A stretch of 6,043 nt of DNA from Polaromonas sp. (GTDB lineage Bacteria; Pseudomonadota; Gammaproteobacteria; Burkholderiales; Burkholderiaceae_C). The position numbers and the translations under genes are program-made. The notes under the pieces were generated by a model, which searched no databases, was not told where the DNA came from, and saw only the letters and a program-made list of their open reading frames with translations. Of this stretch, positions 1-6,043 are shown one piece after another (within the stretch, counting starts at the first letter, position 1; every line of letters starts with the position of its first letter). Where the stretch lies: NCBI GenBank assembly GCA_013205645.1, contig JABMMH010000197.1, positions 1 to 6,043 on the forward strand, written 5' to 3'.

Positions 1-408
1 AAGCCAGTCGAGCAGCATGGGTGTGAAGGCTTCACGGACCGTCAAACGCACGTCGGTCATGGAGCGTTGGCAGCGCTCAAAGACGCCCGGCACCAGCACC
101 CGCGACAGCGTGGGCGATGCGCCCAAGGCCACCGCCGCGCCCTCTGGATAAGTCGGCCCTTCCAGCTGTTTTCTGACACGTTGGGCTTCGGCTAACATGC
201 GCTGCGCCGACTCGTACAGCAGCGCGCCGGCATTCGTCATGCGCACGCCTTTGGGCGTGCGATGCAAGAGCTGCGTGCCAAGATCTGCTTCGAGTTCGCG
301 CATCTGCCGACTCAAGGCAGGCTGAGCGATCGAGATCGCTTGCGCGGCAGCACTGAAGCTGCCGGCGTCAATGATGGCGACGAAGTAGCGCAGGGTTCGA
401 AGATTCAT
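1..408 (-). CDS. LysR-family transcriptional regulator, N-terminal part (runs off left edge)
   Basis: This is the first 136 codons of a LysR-type regulator; the reading frame is still open at base 1, so the C-terminal part is outside the window. Residues 1-60 form the typical winged helix-turn-helix: an N-terminal MNLRTLRYFVAIIDAGSFSA, then AAQAISIAQPALSRQMRELE, then LGTQLLHRTPKGVRMTNAG. A linker helix (about 62-84) follows, and from about residue 92 the start of the effector-binding domain (VALGASPTLSRVLVPG). Full-length family members have about 300 residues, so more than half is missing here. The ATG at 408 is preceded by an AAAAGG ribosome-binding sequence (414-419) five bases away. The gene is divergent from the amidase gene, the classical arrangement in which a LysR protein regulates its neighbour and represses itself. 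The effector cannot be predicted from this part. Confidence 0.93.
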   Translation of the reverse strand, partial: MNLRTLRYFVAIIDAGSFSAAAQAISIAQPALSRQMRELEADLGTQLLHRTPKGVRMTNAGALLYESAQRMLAEAQRVRKQLEGPTYPEGAAVALGASPTLSRVLVPGVFERCQRSMTDVRLTVREAFTPMLLDWL

Positions 409-420
409 ACCGACCTTTTG

Positions 421-437
421 TATATCGAAATGATATA
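421..437. promoter_or_regulatory. Probable LysR operator: perfect inverted repeat in the divergent gap
   Basis: The sequence TATATC-GAAAT-GATATA is a perfect 6-base inverted repeat with a 5-base spacer. It contains the T-N11-A pattern (T423, A435) typical of LysR-family recognition sites. It lies 13 bases upstream of the LysR start codon and 63 bases upstream of the amidase ATG, so a bound regulator could repress its own gene and act on the amidase promoter. The palindrome is seen directly; its function is inferred from position and family habit. Confidence 0.62.
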
Positions 438-463
438 GCCAGTCCAGCACAGCCCATGAAAAT

Positions 464-492
464 TTGAGCTGTGACGCTAAAACAGGGATACT
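464..492 (+). promoter_or_regulatory. Candidate sigma-70-type promoter for the amidase gene
   Basis: TTGAGC (464-469) and GATACT (487-492) are separated by exactly 17 bases, and each matches the sigma-70 consensus hexamer at four of six positions. Transcription would start near 498-500, which puts the inverted repeat centred at 429 about 70 bases upstream, close to where LysR-family activators usually bind. The predicted start falls almost on the amidase ATG, implying a very short or absent leader. This is a pattern match only; a different promoter is possible. Confidence 0.3.
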
Positions 493-499
493 GAACCAC

Positions 500-1798
500 A
501 TGACAACCAATAACCAAGCTCTGCACCAACTCGACGCTTGGCAAGCCGCCGAAGCGCTGGCCCGCCGCGACATACAGTCTGTCGATTTGGTGCGGGCGTG
601 CTTAGACCGCATTGGCCAGCGTGATGCCGAGATCCACGCCTTCGTTGAACTGAATGCCGACGCCGCGTTGGCTTTGGCGCGCAAGCTGGACGCCGGCCCG
701 GTGCGCGGGCTGCTGCACGGACTGCCGTTTGGGGTGAAGGACTTGCTTGACACCGCCGACCTGCCGACGGCCTATGGCTCACCGATTTATGCCGGCCAAC
801 AGCCGCTGGCCGATGCCGCCGCCGTGGCCTTGTGCCGCGAGGCTGGCGCGGTGTTGCTGGGCAAAACCGTCAGCACCGAGCTGGCCAATATGCACCCCGG
901 CGTCACGCGTAATCCGCACAACAGTCAGCACACGCCCGGTGGCTCTTCAAGCGGTTCCGCCGCTGCTGTGGCCGACGGCATGTTGCCGTTAGCACTGGGC
1001 ACGCAAACCGCAGGTTCACTCATTCGGCCAGCGGCTTTTTGCGGCATCGTCGGCTACAAACCCAGCCACAACCGCGTCAGCAGAGCAGGCGTTAAAAGTC
1101 TGTCGGAAACGTTGGACACGATCGGCGGCTTTGGCCGCAGCGTGCGCGACGTGGCCTTGCTCGGGGCCGTGCTGACCGGCGACTCGCGGCTGGCAGACCC
1201 GCGCAATTTCGACGCCTCGGCCATCTCTGCGCCCCGCATCGGCCTGTGCGCCACGCCCGACTGGAATTTAGCCGATGAAGACACGCAGCAAGCTTGGGCT
1301 CAGGCCGAAAAAGCCTTGGCGGGCTTCTCTCAACCGGTGACGCTGCCGGTTGAACTGCAGGGGCTGGTGGCTAGGCAAAAGGCGGTGCAAATGTTTGAAA
1401 CCGCCCGCTCACTGCGCCATGAACACCAGCACCATGCGCAGCAGTTGAGTGCACCCTTGTTGGCGCTGCTGGAGGATGGCATGCGCATCAGCGGCGAGAC
1501 ACACGCGCAGAACTTGCAGGCGGTGGCGCATCAACGTCACGTCGCCAATGAGCTGTTCCGCGATCTCGACGTGTTGCTGGCGCCCAGCGCCATCGGTGAA
1601 GCGCCGGCCGGGTTGACGACCACCGGTGACCCTTTGTTTTGCCGTGGTTGGACGCTGCTCGGACTGCCCTGCATCCACCTGCCGTTTGCGCGCGGCCGCA
1701 CGGGCATGCCGGTTGGCCTGCAACTGGTCGGACGCTTTGCTGACGACCACCGGCTGTTGGCCGCCGCGCATTGGGTGCATGAACGGCTGACGCACTGA
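500..1798 (+). CDS. Amidase-signature family hydrolase
   Basis: A 432-residue enzyme of the amidase signature (AS) family, which hydrolyses carboxamide C-N bonds with a Ser-cisSer-Lys triad. All three catalytic residues can be placed: Lys80 in LPFGVKDLLDT, cis-Ser149 in TPGGSSSGSAAA, and nucleophile Ser173 in GTQTAGSLIRPAAFCG. The 24-residue spacing between the two serines is normal for the family. The C-terminus (GMPVGLQLVGRFADDHRLLAAA) and length also fit. There is no signal peptide, so it is probably cytoplasmic. It resembles the many proteins annotated as GatA-like or AtzE-like amidases, but no GatB/GatC lies nearby and tRNA amidotransferase activity is unlikely; the substrate is unknown. 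I chose ATG 500 because the residues following it begin the recognisable protein; an in-frame TTG at 464 would add 12 residues and has no ribosome-binding site. SD-like sequence before ATG 500 is also weak (AGGGA at 484-488). Divergent from the LysR gene, which probably regulates it. Confidence 0.93.
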   Translation: MTTNNQALHQLDAWQAAEALARRDIQSVDLVRACLDRIGQRDAEIHAFVELNADAALALARKLDAGPVRGLLHGLPFGVKDLLDTADLPTAYGSPIYAGQQPLADAAAVALCREAGAVLLGKTVSTELANMHPGVTRNPHNSQHTPGGSSSGSAAAVADGMLPLALGTQTAGSLIRPAAFCGIVGYKPSHNRVSRAGVKSLSETLDTIGGFGRSVRDVALLGAVLTGDSRLADPRNFDASAISAPRIGLCATPDWNLADEDTQQAWAQAEKALAGFSQPVTLPVELQGLVARQKAVQMFETARSLRHEHQHHAQQLSAPLLALLEDGMRISGETHAQNLQAVAHQRHVANELFRDLDVLLAPSAIGEAPAGLTTTGDPLFCRGWTLLGLPCIHLPFARGRTGMPVGLQLVGRFADDHRLLAAAHWVHERLTH

Positions 1799-1874
1799 GC
1801 GGCAATCCCCCCTGCTGATGCGGGGAAATCGAATCAGGCGCATTCTTCATTTGCGCATACCCGCATCACTTTTT

Positions 1875-1878
1875 GGAG
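1875..1878 (+). promoter_or_regulatory. Ribosome-binding site of the PDZ/HtrA-like gene
   Basis: GGAG lies seven bases before the ATG at 1886, good Shine-Dalgarno spacing. It supports this start, which also gives a complete signal peptide. The 87-base gap after the amidase stop shows no convincing terminator or promoter, so read-through from the amidase gene cannot be excluded. Confidence 0.6.
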
Positions 1879-1885
1879 CAGCGTC

Positions 1886-2956
1886 ATGCATGCCTCAAGT
1901 CTTCGCTTCAAGCGTCCGGATTTGGCCTTTGCGGTTGCGGGTATTTTTTGGTTGATCACTGCCCTGCCAGCCCATGCCGCGACACAACTTCCAAGCCCAG
2001 CCCAAACGCAAATAGACGCTCTGAGCCGTGCCAGCGCTGCGGTGGTCGGCGTCCAAGTGACCGTCACTGAAGGCGCCCGCTCTGCCCGCTCGCTGGGCCA
2101 GCAGCGCACGGGTTCTGGCGTGGTGATTGGGGCTGATGGTTTGGTGCTGACCATCGGTTATTTGATGCTGGAGGCACAGCAAATTGAGATCGTCACGCAA
2201 GAGGGTAAAACGCTGCCGGCGGTGGCCGTCGCTTACGACATTGCCACTGGTTTTGGCTTGCTCAAACCACTGCTGCCGCTGCGCGGCGTCAAGCCCGTCA
2301 ACTTGGCCAGCCCAAAAGATGTGAAAACCGGCGAGCCCTTGATGGTGGTGACCGGCGCCACGGCTGACGGCCAAGACAGCGACGTCAGCATGACGCAGCT
2401 GGTCAGCAAGCGATCTTTTTCAGGCACGTGGGAATACCACATCGACACCGCTCTTTTCACCAGCCCGCCGGTGACAGCGGGTGGCGGGAACCACAGCGGC
2501 GCACCCTTGTTCAATCAACGCGGTGAACTGCTCGGTATTGGCTCTTTGCTGGTAGCAGACGCACTGGGTGAAAACAAACGCGTGCCGGGCAATATGTTTG
2601 TACCCGTCGATTTACTCAAACCCATCCTCGCCGAATTGCAGCGCTCGGGCAGCAGCCGGCAAAGCCATCGGCCTTGGCTGGGATTGACGTCGAGCGAGCA
2701 AGGCGGCCGCGTGCAGATCCTTCGCGTCAGCGAAGACAGCCCCGCCGAGGCCGCTGGTCTGGCGCCCGGCGATGTGGTGCTGGCGGTGGACGACAGCAAG
2801 GTCACGTCGCTGGAGGGGTTTTACAAAAAACTGTGGGCCCGCAGCGCCCCTGACGCACCGGTGACGCTGACCGTGCTGCAGGGCGTGGACATCAAAACCG
2901 TGGTCTTGACGCCTCAAGACCGGATGCTGTCGCTGAAGCGGCCGGCGGGGATTTGA
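1886..2956 (+). CDS. Secreted HtrA/DegP-like protein with one PDZ domain, probably catalytically inactive
   Basis: A 356-residue protein. Residues 1-31 look like a signal peptide (hydrophobic AFAVAGIFWLITALPA, cleavage likely after AHA at 29-31), so it is expected in the periplasm. Residues about 45-245 follow the trypsin-like fold of the S1C (HtrA) family: GSGVVIGADGLVLT (77-89), DIATGFGLLKP (118-128) and GNHSGAPLFNQRGELLGIG (201-219). Residues about 262-342 are a PDZ domain (RPWLGL, SPAEAAGLAPGDVVLAVDD). Only the serine of the triad can be seen (Ser204 in HSGAPL). Where HtrA proteins have His in TNxHV, this has Tyr92 in LTIGYL; where they have Asp in TDxALLK, this has Gly122 in TGFGLLK. It is therefore probably a non-proteolytic binding or chaperone-like relative. 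I recall related proteins with the same LTIGYL and ATGFGL motifs, which would make the loss a family trait and not damage, but this could not be checked. The 3' end overlaps the convergent SDR gene by 65 bases. Confidence 0.88.
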   Translation: MHASSLRFKRPDLAFAVAGIFWLITALPAHAATQLPSPAQTQIDALSRASAAVVGVQVTVTEGARSARSLGQQRTGSGVVIGADGLVLTIGYLMLEAQQIEIVTQEGKTLPAVAVAYDIATGFGLLKPLLPLRGVKPVNLASPKDVKTGEPLMVVTGATADGQDSDVSMTQLVSKRSFSGTWEYHIDTALFTSPPVTAGGGNHSGAPLFNQRGELLGIGSLLVADALGENKRVPGNMFVPVDLLKPILAELQRSGSSRQSHRPWLGLTSSEQGGRVQILRVSEDSPAEAAGLAPGDVVLAVDDSKVTSLEGFYKKLWARSAPDAPVTLTVLQGVDIKTVVLTPQDRMLSLKRPAGI

Positions 2957-3869
2957 GGGCCAAGCCTTCCAGCACGGTCGGATAGCGCAGCCGAACGCGC
3001 AGCTCACGCTTGAGACGCTGGTTGTCCAGTCGGCGTGACTCGCCCATGAAACTCAGCAACATCAAAGGCAACTGCTGCTGCGCCGTGTGACGCGACAGGC
3101 GCGGCGGCTTTGGCAATCCGTACAAGCGTGCAGCAAGATCAAAATAGTCACCCATCTTGAGTTCGGTGTCGTCGCTGACGTTGGTGCTGCGCTGCGGCTT
3201 GCCGCGCCACAGCGCGGCAATGCAGGCGCGGGCCAAGTCATCGGCGTGAATGTGGTTGGTGTAGACGTCGTCTTCGGCTTGCAGCACGGCCGTGCCTTTG
3301 AGCAGACGGTTGCGCGGCGTGCCGCCTTCCCGGTTCGGCGCGTAAATACCCGGAATGCGCAAGCTGTGCACACGCGTGCCAGTGGCGCGGCCAAAAAATC
3401 GCAGTTGCTGCTCGGCGTCAACACGGCGCTGGGCCCGCGGTGTGCCTGGGTTGACGCTGCGTGCCTCGTTGACCCACTCGCCTGCGCAGTCGCCGTACAC
3501 ACCGCTGGTCGAGCCATAGACCACGGCGTCCGGCAAGCCGCGCAAACGCAAGGCGCGCAGCAAGGCCAAGGTGCGCGGGTCGCGCCGCCAGTCAGGCATG
3601 TTGTCGCTGGGCGGTGGCGCCAAATGCACAACCCGCGTGGCGATGCCCGACAGCCGGCGCAGCGTCTCGGGCTGGTCTAGGTTGCCCAGCAGCGGCGTGA
3701 TGCGCTGGAGGCGTAAGCCGTCGACTTTGTCGGCCGACGACGTCAGTGCCAGCAACCGGATGTTGGGTGGCAACTGGGCGGCCACACGCTGGCCCACGTC
3801 ACCACAACCGACGATGAGGACACGCGGGCGGCGAAAGCGAAATGGCAAAGCGCCTAGGAAATTGGGCAT
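2892..3869 (-). CDS. Atypical SDR / YeeZ-like NAD(P)-binding epimerase-family protein
   Basis: A 325-residue protein of the extended/atypical short-chain dehydrogenase superfamily, resembling E. coli YeeZ-type proteins annotated as NAD-dependent epimerase/dehydratase. The Rossmann dinucleotide-binding motif is VLIVGCGDVGQRVA (17-30). The strand-4 region is RVVHLAPPPSD (79-89), the active-site strand is VVYGSTSGVYGD (116-127), and LRIPGIYAPNREGG (170-183) and NHIHADDLARA (205-215) are also typical. The usual catalytic YxxxK is absent: the matching segment reads RAQRRVDAEQQL (145-156). That is a known feature of such atypical members, so the reaction is uncertain. The family-like sequence ends near YPTVLEGL (296-303), and the last 21 residues are encoded almost entirely within the overlap with the convergent gene. 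I chose the ATG at 3869 because it sits just before the Rossmann strand; the frame stays open upstream to 4127, but that part antisenses the reductase gene and looks unrelated to the family. No strong ribosome-binding site is visible. Divergent from the reductase gene across 178 bases. Confidence 0.88.
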   Translation of the reverse strand: MPNFLGALPFRFRRPRVLIVGCGDVGQRVAAQLPPNIRLLALTSSADKVDGLRLQRITPLLGNLDQPETLRRLSGIATRVVHLAPPPSDNMPDWRRDPRTLALLRALRLRGLPDAVVYGSTSGVYGDCAGEWVNEARSVNPGTPRAQRRVDAEQQLRFFGRATGTRVHSLRIPGIYAPNREGGTPRNRLLKGTAVLQAEDDVYTNHIHADDLARACIAALWRGKPQRSTNVSDDTELKMGDYFDLAARLYGLPKPPRLSRHTAQQQLPLMLLSFMGESRRLDNQRLKRELRVRLRYPTVLEGLALKSPPAASATASGLEASRPRF

Positions 3870-4035
3870 AAAACGTAAGAAAGCGAATGAAGACGAATAA
3901 GGACCCACAAAGGCTGAGAAAAACGACGCAAGGTGGCTGAACTCGCGGGGTTTTGGTTTAGAGGCAAAATCGAAGGCTTTGCTGAACTGCAGCAGCCGCT
4001 GAAATCCAGTGGGCCAGAGACACACCCAAGACACC

Positions 4036-4040
4036 AAGGA
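4036..4040 (+). promoter_or_regulatory. Ribosome-binding site that fixes the reductase start
   Basis: AAGGA lies seven bases before the ATG at 4048. An in-frame GTG at 4009 would add 13 polar residues unlike the family and has no comparable site, so ATG 4048 is preferred. The 178-base gap between this gene and the divergent SDR gene must hold both promoters, but I could not identify convincing -35/-10 pairs in either direction. Confidence 0.65.
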
Positions 4041-4047
4041 TAACAAC

Positions 4048-5091
4048 ATGAGTTTCAACGTGACTGTGCAGCCAAGTGGCCGCAGCTTCAGCGTCAACCC
4101 CGACGAGGCCATGTTGGCCGCGGCCATTCGTCAAGGCATCGGCCTGCCCTACGGTTGCAAAGACGGCGCATGCGGCTCGTGTAAATGCAAAATGCTCGAA
4201 GGTACAGTGAGCCACGGTCCGCACCAGCTCAAAGCTTTGTCGCACGAAGAAGAAGCCAATGGTTTTGTGCTGACTTGCTGCGGCGTGCCGCAGAGCGACG
4301 TGGTGCTGGAGTCACGCCAAGTGACCGACGAGAGCGCCTTCCCGATCAAGAAAATGCCGGTGCGCGTCAGCAGCTTGACGCGTCTCTCCAGCGATGTCAT
4401 CGCCCTGCGCCTGCAATTGCCAGCCAGCGATGTCTTCAAGTACCACGCCGGTCAGTATGTTGAGTTTTTGCTGCGCGACGGTGACCGCCGCAGCTATTCG
4501 ATGGCCAATGCACCGCACACGCAAACCGAAACGCCGGGCTTGGAGCTGCACCTGCGGCACATGCCGGGCGGCAAGTTCACCGACCAAGTCTTCAGCACCA
4601 TGAAGGAAAAAGACATCCAGCGCATTGAAGGGCCGTATGGCAGTTTCTTCTTGCGTGAAGACAGCGCCAAACCAATGGTGCTGCTGGCCTCGGGCACGGG
4701 CTTTGCGCCGATCAAGGCGCTGATTGAGCACATGCAGCACAAGAACATCCAGCGGCCAGCGGTGCTGTACTGGGGCGGCCGTCGGCCCAGTGATTTGTAC
4801 ATGAACGACTGGGTCATGGCCAGACTGGCTGAGATGCCGCTATTGCGTTATGTACCGGTGGTGTCCAATGCGATGCCTGAAGACAACTGGACGGGCCGAA
4901 CAGGCTTTGTGCACCAAGCCGTGCTGCAAGACTTTCCAGACTTGTCAGGGCATCAGGTCTACGCCTGCGGTGCACCCATTGTGGTTGACTCGGCCAAGGC
5001 TGATTACAGCCAACTGGCTGGCTTGCCCGATGAAGAATTTTTTGCCGACTCGTTCACGACGGAAGCTGACAAGGCCAAAGCCTTGGCATGA
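4048..5091 (+). CDS. 2Fe-2S ferredoxin / FAD / NAD(P)H reductase (annotated in databases as CDP-6-deoxy-delta-3,4-glucoseen reductase-like)
   Basis: A 347-residue three-domain electron-transfer protein, predicted cytoplasmic. Residues 1-92 are a plant-type 2Fe-2S ferredoxin domain with cluster ligands Cys37, Cys42, Cys45 (CKDGACGSC) and Cys77 in VLTCCG. Residues about 100-205 form the FAD-binding barrel with the RSYS motif (148-151) and a GKFTDQVF segment (175-182). Residues about 206-340 bind NAD(P)H, with ASGTGFAPIKALIEH (214-228) and YACGAPIVVDSA (305-316), then an FFADSF tail (331-336). It would take electrons from NAD(P)H through FAD to the iron-sulfur cluster and on to a partner. This layout is shared by the reductases of oxygenases (XylA, phenol hydroxylase type) and by AscD/E3 of deoxysugar synthesis. 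No oxygenase or sugar-pathway gene lies in the window, so the database name should not be taken as function. The stop overlaps the start of the downstream receptor gene, indicating one operon. Confidence 0.92.
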   Translation: MSFNVTVQPSGRSFSVNPDEAMLAAAIRQGIGLPYGCKDGACGSCKCKMLEGTVSHGPHQLKALSHEEEANGFVLTCCGVPQSDVVLESRQVTDESAFPIKKMPVRVSSLTRLSSDVIALRLQLPASDVFKYHAGQYVEFLLRDGDRRSYSMANAPHTQTETPGLELHLRHMPGGKFTDQVFSTMKEKDIQRIEGPYGSFFLREDSAKPMVLLASGTGFAPIKALIEHMQHKNIQRPAVLYWGGRRPSDLYMNDWVMARLAEMPLLRYVPVVSNAMPEDNWTGRTGFVHQAVLQDFPDLSGHQVYACGAPIVVDSAKADYSQLAGLPDEEFFADSFTTEADKAKALA

Positions 5092-6043
5092 AGAAACCAA
5101 TCGCCATGACAACAAAAACTATCTCTGCGTCAGCCCAGCGCTTCTCGCCAGTGCGGCGCGTTTTGGCTGCCAGCTGCATCGCCGTACTGGTGCTGGGCGG
5201 CCAGAGCGCTTTGGCGCAAAACACGCAGAACAAAGTCATGCGCATCATCGTGCCTTACGCACCGGGTGGCCCGATCGATGTGACCGCGCGCCTGATGGCC
5301 GAACGCGTCAAGGACTCTCTGGGCACGGTCATCATTGAAAACCGGCCTGGTGCCGGTGGCAATATCGGTGTCGATGCGATTGCCAAGGCCTCGCCTGACG
5401 GTCTGACCATCGGGATTTCTGCCGTCGCCACGCACGCCATCAACCCCTGGCTTTACAGCAAGATGCCGTACAACGCCGCCACCGATTTCGCACCCATCGC
5501 GCAGATGCTGCGCGTGCCCAACGTGTTGGTCATCAACGCCGACACAGCACGTCGCTTGAACATCAACACGCTGGCTGATTTGATTCGCTACGCCAAGGCG
5601 AATCCGGCCAAGCTGAATTACGGCAGCGGTGGCAACGGCAGCGCCGGTCATCTGGCCGGTGAAATGTTCAAGAAAGAAGCCGGCATTTTTGCACTGCACA
5701 TTCCGTACAACGGCGGCAACCCGGCTCAGCTGGCCTTGCTCGGTGGTCAAGTTGACTTCAACTTCGACAACCTGGCCACCGCCTCGGCCAACATCAAAGC
5801 CGGCAAGCTCAAAGCGCTGGCAGTGACCACTGCCAAACGCAGCGCCAGCCTGCCCGATATTCCGGCCGTCGCGGAAACGCTCAAGGGTTTTGAAATCGAC
5901 ACGTGGTGGGGTCTGGTCGCGCCAGCCGGTACGCCGCCCGATGTCATCGCCAAGCTCAATCAGGCGTTTGTAGCCGCCCTGAATTCACCCGAAACCAAAA
6001 CACGCTTTGCCAGCCTGATGGCCGAGCCGGTGGCCAACACGCC
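5088..6043 (+). CDS. Bug/TTT (TctC-like) periplasmic solute-binding protein, C-terminus cut by the window edge
   Basis: The first 318 codons of a tripartite tricarboxylate transporter receptor of the Bug family. Residues about 1-43 are a signal peptide (basic region PVRR, hydrophobic VLAASCIAVLVLGG, cleavage likely after SALA at 40-43). Family motifs follow in order: IIVPYAPGGPIDVTAR (53-68; Asp64 is at the position that usually contacts the ligand), IIENRPGAGGNIG (82-94), NYGSGGNGSAGHLAGE (177-192), HIPYNGGNPAQLALLGGQVD (204-223), KALAVTTAKR (242-251), LPDIPAVAE (255-263) and WWGLVAPAGTPPDVIAKLN (273-291). Family members have about 320-330 residues, so only a short C-terminal piece is missing. 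ATG 5088 overlaps the preceding stop as ATGA and begins MKKPIAM. An in-frame ATG at 5106 is an alternative start; neither has a strong ribosome-binding site, consistent with coupling to the upstream gene. Bug genes often occur without transporter subunits nearby, as here. The ligand is probably a small carboxylate, but its identity is not visible. Confidence 0.92.
   Translation, partial: MKKPIAMTTKTISASAQRFSPVRRVLAASCIAVLVLGGQSALAQNTQNKVMRIIVPYAPGGPIDVTARLMAERVKDSLGTVIIENRPGAGGNIGVDAIAKASPDGLTIGISAVATHAINPWLYSKMPYNAATDFAPIAQMLRVPNVLVINADTARRLNINTLADLIRYAKANPAKLNYGSGGNGSAGHLAGEMFKKEAGIFALHIPYNGGNPAQLALLGGQVDFNFDNLATASANIKAGKLKALAVTTAKRSASLPDIPAVAETLKGFEIDTWWGLVAPAGTPPDVIAKLNQAFVAALNSPETKTRFASLMAEPVANT

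Noticed and set aside
464..499. In-frame TTG start giving a 12-residue longer amidase
   Set aside because: There is no ribosome-binding site before it, the added residues do not resemble the family N-terminus, and the ATG at 500 fits better. The TTG also overlaps the candidate -35 element.
1806..1826. Hairpin TCCCC / GGGGA after the amidase stop, as a possible terminator
   Set aside because: It has only five base pairs with an 11-base loop and no T-run behind it. It is too weak to call.
1838..1856. Inverted repeat GCGCA / TGCGC before the PDZ gene
   Set aside because: The arms are five bases with a 9-base loop, which is expected by chance in GC-rich sequence, and it has no associated promoter or tract.
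3087..3680. Long plus-strand open frame opposite the SDR gene (197 codons)
   Set aside because: It is antisense to well-conserved SDR motifs, and its translation shows no recognisable domain. It is a shadow of high-GC codon bias.
3980..3994. Inverted repeat TGCTG-N5-CAGCA in the SDR-reductase gap
   Set aside because: The arms are short, and CTG/CAG-type words are frequent throughout this sequence. No linked regulator gene supports an operator.
3870..4127. An 86-residue N-terminal extension of the SDR protein on the minus strand
   Set aside because: The extension is only open reading frame through the divergent gap and antisense to the first codons of the reductase. The Rossmann fold begins shortly after the ATG at 3869, as expected for the family.
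5130..5750. Long minus-strand open frame opposite the Bug receptor gene (206 codons)
   Set aside because: It lies fully antisense to conserved Bug motifs, has no ribosome-binding site of note, and shows no domain resemblance.

Overview
The window looks like ordinary chromosome from a GC-rich betaproteobacterium, most likely Burkholderiales and possibly Comamonadaceae. This placement is inferred from three things: a Bug/TTT-type periplasmic solute receptor, a LysR-amidase divergent pair, and a reductase of the type databases label 'CDP-6-deoxy-delta-3,4-glucoseen reductase'. No rRNA, tRNA, CRISPR array, insertion sequence or phage gene was seen. Coding density is high, and the longest gap between genes is about 180 bases.

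Layout. Positions 1-408 (minus) hold the N-terminal 136 codons of a LysR-family regulator that runs off the left edge. A 91-base divergent gap carries a perfect 6-5-6 inverted repeat of LysR-box type. It is followed by an amidase-signature hydrolase (500-1798, plus). Next comes a secreted HtrA-like protein with one PDZ domain whose catalytic His and Asp appear to be missing (1886-2956, plus). Its 3' end overlaps by 65 bases the convergent gene for an atypical SDR/YeeZ-like NAD(P)-binding protein (2892-3869, minus). A 178-base divergent gap separates that gene from a two-gene unit on the plus strand: a plant-type 2Fe-2S/FAD/NAD(P)H reductase (4048-5091), then a Bug-family periplasmic solute-binding protein (5088 to the right edge). 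These last two are joined by a 4-base ATGA stop/start overlap.

How the parts relate. The LysR protein probably controls the amidase and itself from the shared operator. The reductase and the Bug receptor are probably co-transcribed and translationally coupled. No oxygenase partner for the reductase and no TctA/TctB membrane subunits for the receptor lie in the window, so the physiological substrates cannot be read from it. I see no clearly novel multi-gene system. The points most worth a second look are the degenerate HtrA-like protease, the operator geometry with a possible leaderless amidase transcript, and the reductase-receptor coupling.
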